The translations under genes and the position numbers were made by a program. A stretch of 64,000 bases of DNA from Actinomadura sp. KC06 (GTDB taxonomy: Bacteria > Actinomycetota > Actinomycetes > Streptosporangiales > Streptosporangiaceae): the NCBI RefSeq assembly GCF_004348735.1, contig NZ_SMKT01000014.1, positions 17,199-81,198 of the forward strand. The letters run 5' to 3'. Below the pieces are notes generated by a model. That model was not told the DNA's origin. It worked only from the letters and a program-made list of their open reading frames with translations, and did no database searches. Below, piece after piece: positions 32,720 to 43,578 of this stretch (positions within the stretch are counted from its first letter, which is position 1; each line of letters starts with the position of its first letter).

Positions 32720-33085
32720 ATGGAGGACCACAACCGGGCCATCGAGGCCGCGAAGCTCCGTCTCCTCGCCACCTACGGGCTGGTGATCAAGGCGCTGCAG
32801 ATGCTGCCCATCCCCATCGAGGTTCCCGCCGTCCTGGACAGCATGTGGACGGCCGAGATCCACGAGAGCCTCACCCGCACCTACGACCTCCTGAACGACC
32901 TCCCCATGCAGGAGCCGCTCAGGGCCCAGGTCAAGGTGATGGTGATCGACTGGATCTCCGCCGCCGACTACCTGTTCGACGCGCAGGAGGAATTCGCGGA
33001 CTGGAAGACCGACTTCGCGCTCATCCAAGCCGAACGAATCACCGCCAGCTGGCACCTCGTGAAGGCGATGCACGACCGGAAGTGA
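32720..33085 (+). CDS. Helical protein, paralogue of 30623-31003
   Basis: The protein has 121 residues, all-helical. MLPIPIEVPAVLDSMWT and DLPMQEPLRAQVKVMVIDW align with the paralogue. Its start is set by GGAAGGAAG. Function unknown; the shared leader suggests the two proteins are made under the same control. Confidence 0.7.
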   Translation: MEDHNRAIEAAKLRLLATYGLVIKALQMLPIPIEVPAVLDSMWTAEIHESLTRTYDLLNDLPMQEPLRAQVKVMVIDWISAADYLFDAQEEFADWKTDFALIQAERITASWHLVKAMHDRK

Positions 33086-33094
33086 CCACCCGCC

Positions 33095-33115
33095 GCCCCG
33101 GCACCCAGCCGGGGC
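33095..33115 (+). terminator. Terminator hairpin after 33085
   Basis: GCCCCGGC (33095-33102) pairs with GCCGGGGC (33108-33115) around ACCCA, followed by GCCCCCCTTCCC. A second, longer hairpin follows. Confidence 0.6.
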
Positions 33116-33156
33116 GCCCCCCTTCCCCTGCGAAACAACCTGCGAGCACAAGAAAC

Positions 33157-33204
33157 GGGGCCGGCGGTACAGGCGCGAACGCCTGGTGAGACACCGCCGG
33201 CCCC
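33157..33204. terminator. Long nested hairpin
   Basis: GGGGCCGGCGGT (33157-33168) pairs with ACCGCCGGCCCC (33193-33204). Inside, CAGGCG-CGAA-CGCCTG (33170-33185) forms a second stem. It marks the border between the accessory and late regions. Confidence 0.65.
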
Positions 33205-33342
33205 ATCGCAGATCGACCTCAACAGGGAGGCTCACTCCAGGATACGCCGCAGCCGGCCGCGCCCACAGCCCACCAAGCCGAGAACGCCAGCCGGCACACC
33301 CGGCCGCCGGCCGCCGGCCGCCGCAGCCGCGCATGACGCATC

Positions 33343-33576
33343 ATGAACCTTGTGATCGTCAGACGAGTTCCGGGCGGGATCCTCGCCGACCGTGAAGCGC
33401 TGTCGGTGGAACACGGCCGCTCACAGGCCACCATCCGCGCGCGATGCACGCCCGTGGCCTGCGACATCGGCACCCGCAGAGCCCTCTACTGGTCGCACGA
33501 AGTACGCGAAATGACCCTCGCCACACCGAAGCGGCGTCGGAAACTTGCGGAAACGGACGCCCTTATAGCACCCTGA
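33343..33576 (+). CDS. Small basic protein, possible HTH
   Basis: The protein has 77 residues. LADREALSVEHGRSQATIRARC has the spacing of a helix-turn-helix and the C-terminus is basic. No strong ribosome-binding site. It may be a small regulator just upstream of the late operon. Confidence 0.5.
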   Translation: MNLVIVRRVPGGILADREALSVEHGRSQATIRARCTPVACDIGTRRALYWSHEVREMTLATPKRRRKLAETDALIAP

Positions 33577-33688
33577 TCGCAGTACCACCCGTATCTTCAG
33601 AGCCCGGCCACCGCGCCGGGCTCGCGCACGTTCAGACCCCCGCCATTCCTCTGCGAAAGCCCGACGCGACACCCCGGCTTCCGCGGGC

Positions 33689-34024
33689 TCAGCTTCCGGC
33701 GGCGCGGTTCCTCCGCTTCGACGCCGCCACGGCGACGAGCAGCACGAGACCGGCCACGCCGAGACCCCGCGACGCGTACGCCGGCCCGGATCGCGCCGCC
33801 TCGCACCGGTCGTCGACCGCCTCCACGGCGACGAGCCCGGCGCCGGTCGCGTCGGTGACGACGTCGTAGGTATCGAATGCGTAGGTAGGGCGCAGCGCCG
33901 ATCCGCAGCTGGCCGTGCCGACGCCGACGTTGGCGTGGACCGGCCAGAACCCGACCGCGATCGCGAGGATGAGCGCGCCGGTCGCGGCGAGGCCGAGGGC
34001 TCGTGCGTTGTTCACGTCCCGCAT
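33689..34024 (-). CDS. Membrane protein with two predicted helices
   Basis: The protein has 111 residues from ATG 34024 (GGAGG directly upstream). Transmembrane helices lie near the ends (ALGLAATGALILAIAVGFW and LGVAGLVLLVAVAAS). The ~50-residue loop between them carries two cysteines likely to form a disulfide outside the cell. Resembles small cellular actinobacterial membrane proteins. Confidence 0.65.
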   Translation of the reverse strand: MRDVNNARALGLAATGALILAIAVGFWPVHANVGVGTASCGSALRPTYAFDTYDVVTDATGAGLVAVEAVDDRCEAARSGPAYASRGLGVAGLVLLVAVAASKRRNRAAGS

Positions 34025-34147
34025 CCTCCAGCCGAAACGGCCGGGCTGCGCAGCCTCGGCCGGATGAGGCCAGATCGGACAACCCGGGCCGGCGGTCGCG
34101 CGACGTGCCCGCCCGGGCGCCATCCACACCGAAAGGCCCGCGAAGCC

Positions 34148-34465
34148 ATGCCCGACACCACCACCGCACCCGCCGCCGAAGCCCCGTACCTGACGCTCCG
34201 CTCGGAGAAGGTCCAGACCCTCCCCGACATGGCCCGCGCCGAGGTGCTCGGCTGGCTGCAGGACGCGACGCCCGACCCGGACGTGGTCTACCGCGTCACC
34301 TTCGACCCGCGCGCCGGTGCCACGGCCCCGTTGTACGTCACCGAGATTGAGCGGGACGACTCGTCCCCGGTCCTGGCCCGCGTCCATGTCGTCCCCGGCG
34401 CCGGCGCGCCCCCGCTCCCGGTACACCTGCGCGACCTGTTCGACCCCTGCGACGACATCCTCTGA
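34148..34465 (+). CDS. Small protein preceding the terminase
   Basis: The protein has 105 residues, acidic, alpha/beta (VVYRVTFDPRAGATAPLYVTEIE). It directly precedes the large terminase gene and may start the late operon. Not recognised as a small terminase. Confidence 0.6.
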   Translation: MPDTTTAPAAEAPYLTLRSEKVQTLPDMARAEVLGWLQDATPDPDVVYRVTFDPRAGATAPLYVTEIERDDSSPVLARVHVVPGAGAPPLPVHLRDLFDPCDDIL

Positions 34466-34494
34466 CCGCCTCACCGAGGCGCCGGGGGTGAATC

Positions 34495-35940
34495 GTGGCT
34501 GTCGACCTCGCATGGGAGTACGCCGCCCGCCAGTTCGACCCGCCCCCGGTCAGCCCGTACCTGGGGAACCCGGTCGGCTGGATGACCGAGAGGCTCGGCG
34601 CGCACCTGTGGTCGAAGCAGCGCGAGATCGCCGAGTCCGTAGTGGCGAACAAACGCACGGCGGTGAAGTCGTGCCACAACGCCGGCAAGTCGTGGATCGC
34701 GGCGCAGATCGCGGGCTACTGGATCGACGTCCACCCGCCCGGCGAAGCTTTCATCGTCTCCACCGCCCCCTCGTATCCGCAGGTGCACGCGATCCTCTGG
34801 GAAGAGATCCGCAAGACGGCCAAGAACCCGCAGGGTGATCCCCTACCGGGCCGAGTCCTGCAGAGCGACGAGTGGAAGCTCGACGACGGCACCCTCGTCG
34901 GATGGGGCCGCAAACCCGCAGACACCGACCAGCACGGCTTCCAGGGCATCCACCGCAAGTACGTCCTGGTCATCCTCGACGAGGCGTGCGGCATCCCCGA
35001 GCAGCTCTGGACCGCGGTCGAGGCGATCACGACCACCGACACGTGCCGGATCCTGGCGATCGGGAACCCCGACGACCCCAACACCGAGTTCGGGAACGTC
35101 TGCAAACCCGGCTCCGGCTGGAAAGTCATCCGCATCTCCGGGCTCGACACCCCGAACTTCACCGGCGAGGAAGTCCCCGACGCCGTCCGCGAGCTGATGC
35201 TGTCCCCCGAGTGGGTGGAGGACAAGCGGCGCCGCTGGGGTGAGAACTCCCCCCGCTTCATCTCCAAGTGCCTTGGCGACTTCCCCGAGATCGGCAACGA
35301 CACCCTGATCTCGCCGCGCTGGATCGAGGCCGCGCAGGCCCGCGCGTTGGAACCCGGCCCGTGGTCGGTGCTCGGCGTGGACGTGGCCCGGTTCGGCTCC
35401 GACGAAACGATCCTCGCGCTGGCCCGCGGCCCGGTGGTCAGGATCGTCGGGGAGCACGCCAAGCTCCGCACGACCGAGACCACCGGCCACGTGATCGTCG
35501 CCAAGGGCGAGCACGGCGTCGACGAGATCCGCGTGGACGGTGTCGGCGTCGGATCCGGCGTCGTCGACCAGCTCCTCGAAGCCGGCCACGACGTGGTGGA
35601 CATGCAGTCAGGCGCCGCCGCGCTCGACTCCGAGCACTACGCCAACGCCCGCGCCGAGTGGTGGTGGGGCCTGCGGCAGCGGTTCGAGGACGGCGACATC
35701 GACATCGACCCCGACGATGACGAGCTCGCCGCGCAGCTCGGCACGGTGAAGTACAAGTACACCGCCCGCGGCCAGGTGCTGATCGAGTCCAAGGACGACA
35801 TGAAGAAGCGCGGCGTCCCGTCTCCGGACCGGGCGGACGCGGTGATGCTCGCCAAGGCCCACGTGTTGCCGCCGGAGGAGCTAGTCGAGGACGAGGACCT
35901 GGACGACGAGATCGGCGGCTACTCGATCAGCGACTACTAG
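34495..35940 (+). CDS. Terminase large subunit
   Basis: The protein has 481 residues from GTG 34495. Walker A-like SCHNAGKS (59-66) and Walker B VLVILDEA (157-164) make up the ATPase motor; the C-terminal nuclease has VLGVDVARFGSD with the first catalytic Asp and later VDGVGVGSGVVD and SPDRADAVMLA. The enzyme cuts concatemers and pumps DNA through the portal. Length is normal and the ORF is intact. The portal gene follows after 14 bases. Confidence 0.95.
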   Translation: MAVDLAWEYAARQFDPPPVSPYLGNPVGWMTERLGAHLWSKQREIAESVVANKRTAVKSCHNAGKSWIAAQIAGYWIDVHPPGEAFIVSTAPSYPQVHAILWEEIRKTAKNPQGDPLPGRVLQSDEWKLDDGTLVGWGRKPADTDQHGFQGIHRKYVLVILDEACGIPEQLWTAVEAITTTDTCRILAIGNPDDPNTEFGNVCKPGSGWKVIRISGLDTPNFTGEEVPDAVRELMLSPEWVEDKRRRWGENSPRFISKCLGDFPEIGNDTLISPRWIEAAQARALEPGPWSVLGVDVARFGSDETILALARGPVVRIVGEHAKLRTTETTGHVIVAKGEHGVDEIRVDGVGVGSGVVDQLLEAGHDVVDMQSGAAALDSEHYANARAEWWWGLRQRFEDGDIDIDPDDDELAAQLGTVKYKYTARGQVLIESKDDMKKRGVPSPDRADAVMLAKAHVLPPEELVEDEDLDDEIGGYSISDY

Positions 35941-35954
35941 CGCGGGAGGTGGCC

Positions 35955-37670
35955 GTGACCGTCCTCGATCGCCTCCAGGAAAGCGTCCAGGGGCTCTACG
36001 ACCGGGCCACCGGCCGGTCCGCGCGGCTGTGGCTGGCCGAGTCGGCGCGGGCCGAGCGGGAAATGCGGCTCCACCTCGAAGAGACGATCTCGGACCTCGA
36101 AAACCGGATGAACGAGCCGGGCTGGCAGCGGCTCACAGCCCTGGCGGACCAGGAGTTCAGCCGCGAGGGGCTGCGGCAGATCACGGCCGTCTGCCGGATC
36201 ATGGCGATCAAGAACAGCCTGATCAAACGGGGACTGTCGCTGCGCGCGAGCTACATCTGGGGGCAGGGCGTCCAGACGTCCGCCCGCGCCCAGGGCAAAC
36301 GGCCGGGGGAGCAGGACGTCAACGCCGTCGTCCAGCGGTGGCTCGACGACCCGTCGAACCGGCGGACGTTCACCGGCCTCGGTGCGTGCGAGGACCTGGA
36401 GCGGGCGCTCGGGAGCGATGGAAACCTGTTCTTCGCGCTGTTCACCCGCCCGAAGACCGGCCGCGTGCAGGTGCGGACGCTGCCGTGGGACGAGATCACC
36501 GACGTCATCAGCAACCCGCAGGACAGGTCCGAGCCGTGGTTCTACCGGCGGGAATGGTACGAGGAGGAGCAGACCGGCTCCGGGGTCGTCGACCGGCGCC
36601 GCATCGCCTATTACCCGGCGCTCGGGTACCGGCCCCGCCTCCGTCCCCGCAAGCTGTCGTTCCCGGGGCACGGCGACGGCGGCCTGGTCGAGGTGCTATG
36701 GGACGCGCCCGTCCTCCACGTCGCGGTCAACAGCCCGCTGCACTGGAAATGGGGCATCCCCGACTCCTACGCCGCCGTGGACTGGGCACGCGCCTACACC
36801 GAGTTCCTCACGGACTGGGCGCGGCTGATCAAGGCCCTGTCGCGTTTCGCGTGGAAGCTCACCACGCCCGGCCGTAAGCAAGCGCAGGCCCGCGCCCGCA
36901 TCGGCGCCACACCCTCCCACGATCGGCTCTCGGGCGAACCGAACACCGCCGGCGCGACGGCGCTACTGCCGCCGGACATGGCACTGGAATCCGTCCCCAA
37001 GTCCGGCGCGACGATCGACAGCGAGTCCGGCCGCCCGCTCGCGGCGATGATCGCGGCCGCCCTGGACCTGCCGGTCACGATGCTGCTCGGCGACCCCGGC
37101 GTCACCGGGAACCGAGCCACCGCCCAAACCCTTGACCAGCCGACCGAGCTGGCCATGCAGATGCGCCGCGAACTGTGGACCGACGTCCGCCGCACCATCC
37201 TCGACTACGTCATCGACCAGGCCGTGAAGGCACCCATGGGCCCCCTGCGCGGCACGATCACCCTGGACGAGGACGGCCGCGAGGTCATCGAGCTGGACGG
37301 CGACACCGACCGCACCGTCGACATCACCTGGCCCGACCTCGACGACATCGATCCGCTACAGGTGATCCAGGCGATCACCACTGCGGACGGAACCACCTAC
37401 ATCCCGCCGCTGGTCGTGGTCCGGCTACTGCTGGAGGCCCTCGGCCTGAAGAACGTCGACGAGATCCTCGACCAGGTCACCGACGACAACGGCGAGTTCC
37501 TCTCGCCCAGCGGCGCGCTCGGCGCGGCCGGGCAGGCAGCGATCGACGCGTTCAACCGCGGTGAGGACCCCGCCGCCGCAGTCGGCGGCCGTGACCGCGG
37601 CGAACCCACCAGCGCCGACGACGACCCCGAGGACGAGAACGCACGCCGACCCGAGCCCGCGAACGCCTGA
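35955..37670 (+). CDS. Portal protein
   Basis: The protein has 571 residues. Position after the terminase, length and the helical C-terminal half with PLAAMIAAALDLPVTMLLGD fit the SPP1/HK97-type actinophage portals that form the dodecameric DNA channel. GTG 35955 is chosen because GGGAGG at 35944-35949 overlaps the earlier GTG 35949. The acidic C-terminus is disordered. Confidence 0.9.
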   Translation: MTVLDRLQESVQGLYDRATGRSARLWLAESARAEREMRLHLEETISDLENRMNEPGWQRLTALADQEFSREGLRQITAVCRIMAIKNSLIKRGLSLRASYIWGQGVQTSARAQGKRPGEQDVNAVVQRWLDDPSNRRTFTGLGACEDLERALGSDGNLFFALFTRPKTGRVQVRTLPWDEITDVISNPQDRSEPWFYRREWYEEEQTGSGVVDRRRIAYYPALGYRPRLRPRKLSFPGHGDGGLVEVLWDAPVLHVAVNSPLHWKWGIPDSYAAVDWARAYTEFLTDWARLIKALSRFAWKLTTPGRKQAQARARIGATPSHDRLSGEPNTAGATALLPPDMALESVPKSGATIDSESGRPLAAMIAAALDLPVTMLLGDPGVTGNRATAQTLDQPTELAMQMRRELWTDVRRTILDYVIDQAVKAPMGPLRGTITLDEDGREVIELDGDTDRTVDITWPDLDDIDPLQVIQAITTADGTTYIPPLVVVRLLLEALGLKNVDEILDQVTDDNGEFLSPSGALGAAGQAAIDAFNRGEDPAAAVGGRDRGEPTSADDDPEDENARRPEPANA

Positions 37671-37675
37671 CCACG

Positions 37676-38701
37676 ATGCCGGTCACCGCGGCCTCCCTCG
37701 ATGCCGCATCCGCGGACCGTGCCGCTACCGGCGACCGGATCGACCAGGTCACCCGCGACCTCACCGCAGCGTGGGCCACCACGTGGACCGCGCAGGAAGC
37801 ACAGCTCGGGTCAGTGCTCGCCGGTCTCCTCGCCGCGGCCGGGGCATGGCCGACCCGCCGGCAGCTCACCGCGTCGTTCCGGCTGCAGATCACGATCGCC
37901 ATGCTGCAGCAGACATTCGTGCGGCTCGCCGACCGTGCCGCGTCCGTCATCGGCGCGGCGGCCGAGGCCGCAGCCCGGGAATCCGCGGCCGCGCAGGCGA
38001 GGATGATCGCCGCGCAGCTCCCGCCCGGTGTGACACTCGCCGACGGCGCCGCGACCGTCACCGACGACCAGATCGCCGAGATCGCGCGCCGCGCCGCGCA
38101 GTCGGCGTCCGCGACCCTGCGGGACCTGCCGGGCGAAGTCGTCGGCGCCGTTCAGGGCGAGATCATCCACGGGCACGCCGACCTTGCGCGCGCAGTCGCG
38201 CAGGTCCTCGCCGCCGCCCGCCGGCACACATCCGCATCGCTCGCCCGGGTCCTGCTCGTCGCCCGCACCGAGATCATGGACGCTCACCGCGCCGCAGCCC
38301 AGGCCGCGCAGGACTCGGCCGCCTCCCTGCTCACCGGCTGGCGGTGGATTTCCGAACTGTCCTCGACGACATGCCCGGCGTGCTGGTCGATGCACGGCAC
38401 CGACCATCCCCTCACCGAGCCCGGGCCGCTCGACCACCCAGCCGGCCGGTGCCGCCGCGTCCCCGTCGTCAAGCCGTGGGCCGACCTCGGCCTGCCCGGC
38501 ACCGCACCCGCAGACGCCACCCCGGACGCCGAAACCGTGTTCCGGGCGCTGCCGCGCGCCGACCAGCTCCGCATCATGGGCCCCGGCCGCCTCCACCTCC
38601 TCGACACCGGCCAGATCACCTGGTCCGACCTCGCCCGCCGCCGCGACAACCCTGGCTGGCGCCCGTCCTTCACCGTCGCACCGCTCCGAGACCTCACCTG
38701 A
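37676..38701 (+). CDS. MuF-like minor head protein
   Basis: The protein has 341 residues. TCPACWSMHGTDHPLTEPGP followed by HPAGRCRRVPV is the CxxC...HxxxRC metal-binding signature of MuF/SPP1 gp7 minor head proteins, which sit near the portal and may be ejected with DNA. The N-terminal 200 residues are helical. Confidence 0.85.
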   Translation: MPVTAASLDAASADRAATGDRIDQVTRDLTAAWATTWTAQEAQLGSVLAGLLAAAGAWPTRRQLTASFRLQITIAMLQQTFVRLADRAASVIGAAAEAAARESAAAQARMIAAQLPPGVTLADGAATVTDDQIAEIARRAAQSASATLRDLPGEVVGAVQGEIIHGHADLARAVAQVLAAARRHTSASLARVLLVARTEIMDAHRAAAQAAQDSAASLLTGWRWISELSSTTCPACWSMHGTDHPLTEPGPLDHPAGRCRRVPVVKPWADLGLPGTAPADATPDAETVFRALPRADQLRIMGPGRLHLLDTGQITWSDLARRRDNPGWRPSFTVAPLRDLT

Positions 38702-38711
38702 GGAGAACTCT

Positions 38712-39077
38712 GTGGCCACCCGCAAAGCCCCTGCCAAGACGCCCGCCAAGGCCAAGACCGAGGACGAGACCCCGGCCAAGGACGCCACGCCGACCGAAGC
38801 GCCGTCCGGCCCGGCGTCCGAAGCAGGGACCGAGTCCGGGCTCGCCGAGCAGGCCGCGCAGATCGCCGCCGACGCCCGCGCCCTCGCCACCGGCACCCAG
38901 CAGGCCATCAGCGACCTGAACACCCGCTGCGTAGCCCTGCTCCGCGCTGACACGGGCGAGCACCCGGCGTCCACCGGCGGCGTGCAGCGCCTACCGATGG
39001 CGGCCACGGACCTTCTCCGCGCTCTGCGCTCGTACGGGGCCGTCGCCGCCGAGCTGGCCGCCGCCGCGCGGCGCTGA
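38712..39077 (+). CDS. Small protein with Lys/Ala/Pro-rich N-terminus
   Basis: The protein has 121 residues from GTG 38712 (AGGAG upstream). Residues 1-50 are low-complexity (KAPAKTPAKAKTEDETPAK), the rest helical. It lies between the minor head and protease genes; role unknown. Confidence 0.65.
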   Translation: MATRKAPAKTPAKAKTEDETPAKDATPTEAPSGPASEAGTESGLAEQAAQIAADARALATGTQQAISDLNTRCVALLRADTGEHPASTGGVQRLPMAATDLLRALRSYGAVAAELAAAARR

Positions 39078-39113
39078 CCGGCCGCCCCCGACCACGCAGA
39101 TGGAGGTCTGACC

Positions 39114-40934
<1,821 letters not shown>

Positions 40935-40950
40935 CAGGAGATCAGCACAG

Positions 40951-41325
40951 ATGGCCAAGAACGAGATCTTCAAGGACGGCGATGACCTGTCGGTCACCGT
41001 GTCGCACCCCACGTCCCCGGTCTCGGGTGACCCGGTGCGGTACGGCGAAATCGTCGGCGTCGCCACCACGACCGAGGACGCTGACAGCGGCAAGACGTCG
41101 GTCACGTTCAAGGGTGTGCACCTGCTGAGCGTGAAGGGCACGACCGGGTCGGACTCGGCCGTCGCGCCCGGCGACAAGCTCTACTACGTCGACGCGAACA
41201 CCCCGCCCATCTCCAAGACCACCTCGGGCAGGTTCGTCGGCTACGCCTTCGAGGCTCCCGGCTACTCCGGCACTCTCGTCGCCGCCGGCGCGACCGCCAC
41301 GATCCCGGTCCGCCTGTCCAACTGA
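40951..41325 (+). CDS. Head decoration protein (DUF2190-like)
   Basis: The protein has 124 residues, nearly all beta. SGDPVRYGEIVGVATT and VAPGDKLYYVDA are typical of DUF2190 capsid-cement proteins. It lies directly upstream of the major capsid gene, as in many siphoviruses. Confidence 0.8.
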   Translation: MAKNEIFKDGDDLSVTVSHPTSPVSGDPVRYGEIVGVATTTEDADSGKTSVTFKGVHLLSVKGTTGSDSAVAPGDKLYYVDANTPPISKTTSGRFVGYAFEAPGYSGTLVAAGATATIPVRLSN

Positions 41326-41368
41326 CCGCCCGCCCGCCTTACCGGACGCCGGTCCTCCTTCTCCTCGC

Positions 41369-41413
41369 CTCCGCGCCCACGGCCCGGGGGCTTTTTCATG
41401 CCCCGGCGCGGAG
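41369..41413. terminator. Hairpin upstream of the major capsid gene
   Basis: CTCCGCGCC (41369-41377) pairs with GGCGCGGAG (41405-41413), and GGGGGCTTTTT lies in between. It may be a partial terminator or processing site setting the decoration/capsid ratio. Confidence 0.4.
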
Positions 41414-41438
41414 CGCCCGCAGCAAAAAGGAACCGCTC

Positions 41439-42599
41439 ATGGAACTGCTCGACCTGATCGAGAGCTACAACCACAGGGACGCCTCCGAGCGCACCCTGTA
41501 CGCCCGGGAGGGCCGCCGGGTCCGCGGCGGCCGCAACGACCCCAAGTACAAGCGGGCCCTGGTCGAGGCCACCCGCCTGTACGGCGCCGTCCTGAAGGGC
41601 GACGTCAAGGTCGACCGCCTCCAGGAGGCGATGACCACCTCGGATTTCCAGTACCTGTTCGCCGACATCCTCGACCGGCAGCTGCTCGCCAAGTACCAGC
41701 ACCGGAACGTGATGTGGGACCGGATCGCGCGCCGCGGCAGGGTCCGCGACTTCCGGAAGGTCAAGCGGTTCACCCTCGACGGCGGCGAGGCCGTCCTCGA
41801 CGAGGTGCCGCAGAACACCGAGTACCCGGCCGCGGCCGTCACCGACGGCAAGTACGAGTACTCGGTCAAGAAGTACGGCAAGCGCCTCCCCTTTACGTGG
41901 GAGGACTTCATCAACGACGACCTGGACGCGCTGCGGGACATGCCCGACCGTCTCGCCAACTCCGCCCGGTTCTCCGAGGAGAAGTTCTTCACCAGCCTGT
42001 TCGCGGAGTCGACCGGGCCCGACTCGGACTTCTACAGCACCGGGAACAAGAACATCGTCACCGGCAACCCCGCACTGGCGATCCCGGGCCTGAACACCGC
42101 CTTCAATGTGCTGGCGGCGCAGAAGGACACAGACGGCAACCCGATCTACATCAACGCCGTCACTCTCGTCGTGCCGCCCGCGCTGGAGATCACGGCGCTG
42201 AACATCATCAACGCCACCGAGATCCTCGCGGCGGACGGCGGCGGCGATGGCACCGGCAACAACCAGCTCCGCGTCACCAACTGGATGCGCAACCGCGTCA
42301 CGCTGGTCGTGGACCCGTGGCTCCCGATCATCGACACCACCTCGGGGAACTCCGCCTGGTACCTGTTCGCCGACCCGTCGGTGGGCCGGCCCGCGATGGA
42401 GATCGGTTTTCTCGTCGGCCACGAGACCCCGGAGCTGTTCATGCAGTCCCCGAACGCCGTCCGGGTGGGCGGCGGCACGGTCGACCCGATGGACGGCGAC
42501 TTCCGCACCGACGCGATCGACTACAAGGTCCGGTACGTGTTCGGCGGCACCAAGATGGACCCCAAGTCCTCGGTGGCCTCCACCGGCGCCGGGTCGTGA
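41439..42599 (+). CDS. Major capsid protein
   Basis: The protein has 386 residues. Order after protease-scaffold and decoration genes, size, and features such as WDRIARRGRVRDFRKVKRF, the FTWEDFINDDLDALRDMP loop and NRVTLVVDPWLPII support an HK97-fold capsid subunit, close to the Mu-type head subunit group. AAAAAGGAA precedes ATG 41439. Confidence 0.85.
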   Translation: MELLDLIESYNHRDASERTLYAREGRRVRGGRNDPKYKRALVEATRLYGAVLKGDVKVDRLQEAMTTSDFQYLFADILDRQLLAKYQHRNVMWDRIARRGRVRDFRKVKRFTLDGGEAVLDEVPQNTEYPAAAVTDGKYEYSVKKYGKRLPFTWEDFINDDLDALRDMPDRLANSARFSEEKFFTSLFAESTGPDSDFYSTGNKNIVTGNPALAIPGLNTAFNVLAAQKDTDGNPIYINAVTLVVPPALEITALNIINATEILAADGGGDGTGNNQLRVTNWMRNRVTLVVDPWLPIIDTTSGNSAWYLFADPSVGRPAMEIGFLVGHETPELFMQSPNAVRVGGGTVDPMDGDFRTDAIDYKVRYVFGGTKMDPKSSVASTGAGS

Positions 42600-42621
42600 C
42601 AGCCCTAGGCGGGCGTGATCG

Positions 42622-42894
42622 GTGGCTGCAGTGAGTGCGCTGCCGCCACCGATCTCGGTCACCGACCACTACCTGGCCGCGATCCACGACCGGCTGGGCG
42701 AGATCTGCGACCGGCTCCCCGCCAAGGCGGAACAGCCGGCCGAGGGGCAGCCGGTGGAACTGCGCGAGCCCGCGCCACCACCGGCCACCCCGCCCCGCCC
42801 GCTCACCGAGCCGGCTCGTCCGGCCCGCAAACCACCAGCCCGCAAGGCGGCGGCACGGACGCCGCCGCGCACCCGAACCAGGAAGGGCACCTGA
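42622..42894 (+). CDS. Small protein with basic Pro-rich tail
   Basis: The protein has 90 residues from GTG 42622. The first 30 residues are helical (VTDHYLAAIHDRLGEICDRL) and the rest is Pro/Ala/Arg-rich. Such genes often follow capsid genes in actinophages; role unknown. Confidence 0.65.
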   Translation: MAAVSALPPPISVTDHYLAAIHDRLGEICDRLPAKAEQPAEGQPVELREPAPPPATPPRPLTEPARPARKPPARKAAARTPPRTRTRKGT

Positions 42895-42895
42895 C

Positions 42896-43165
42896 ATGGG
42901 CCTTACCGCCAAGGGCGAATCGGGCGGCCTCGCCACCCTCGACGCCGACGGCCACGTCCCCGCCGAGCAGCTCGGCGACGCGGGCGGCTTCTCGCAGGGC
43001 GCCGCTGTCAGCGATGTCGCCGCGCTCACCTCCTCCGCAGCGTCAGGCGGGGAGGCGCCCACCGAGGCCGAGTACAACGCGCTGCGAACCGACGTCGCCG
43101 CGATCCGGACGACGGTCAACGCTCTCCTGGCGTCGCTGCGCGCCGCCGGGCAGATCGACACCTGA
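42896..43165 (+). CDS. Head-fibre-like small protein
   Basis: The protein has 89 residues. GGLATLDADGHVPAEQLG resembles the N-terminal capsid-attachment repeat of head fibres or tail-fibre heads, and a C-terminal helix (LRTDVAAIRTTVNALLASL) could trimerise. ATG 42896, with AGGAAGG upstream. Confidence 0.55.
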   Translation: MGLTAKGESGGLATLDADGHVPAEQLGDAGGFSQGAAVSDVAALTSSAASGGEAPTEAEYNALRTDVAAIRTTVNALLASLRAAGQIDT

Positions 43166-43181
43166 TCGGAAGGGGCAGGCG

Positions 43182-43578
43182 TTGGCCATCGACTACACCA
43201 GCGACCTCGGCCGGGTACGCCTGCTGATCCCCGACACCACCGAGGACGCGTTCCTGCTCACCGACGAGCAGATCGACACGTTCCTCGCCCTGGCGCGGCA
43301 CCGGCACACCGCTGATCAAGCGGGCCGCCGCGAGCGCACTGGAGACCATCGCCTCCTCCGAAGCGCTCGTCAGCAAGAAGCTGCGCGACAAGGACCTGCA
43401 GACCGACGGCCCGGCCGTCGCCAAGGAACTCCGCGACCGCGCAGCGAAGCTGCGTGACGAGGCCGACCAGGACGAGGACAACGACCTCGCCGACGGCGGT
43501 GGCCTGGACATCGTCGATTTCGTCGACCCGTTCACCCGCCGCTGGGGGCCCGAGGCCACCGAGCCGGAGGCATACTGA
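43182..43578 (+). pseudogene. Head-tail connector protein, frameshifted
   Basis: TTG 43182 begins AIDYTSDLGRVRLLIPDTTE, the typical start of gp6/gp15-like connector proteins that bind the portal. One extra base near 43294-43298 breaks the frame. Removing a C gives FLALAGTGTPLIKRAAASAL and a protein to TGA 43578 (about 131 residues), whose stop overlaps the next ATG. Unshifted, the frame ends at 43457. The protein is essential in relatives, so a sequencing error is the simplest reading. Confidence 0.75.
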
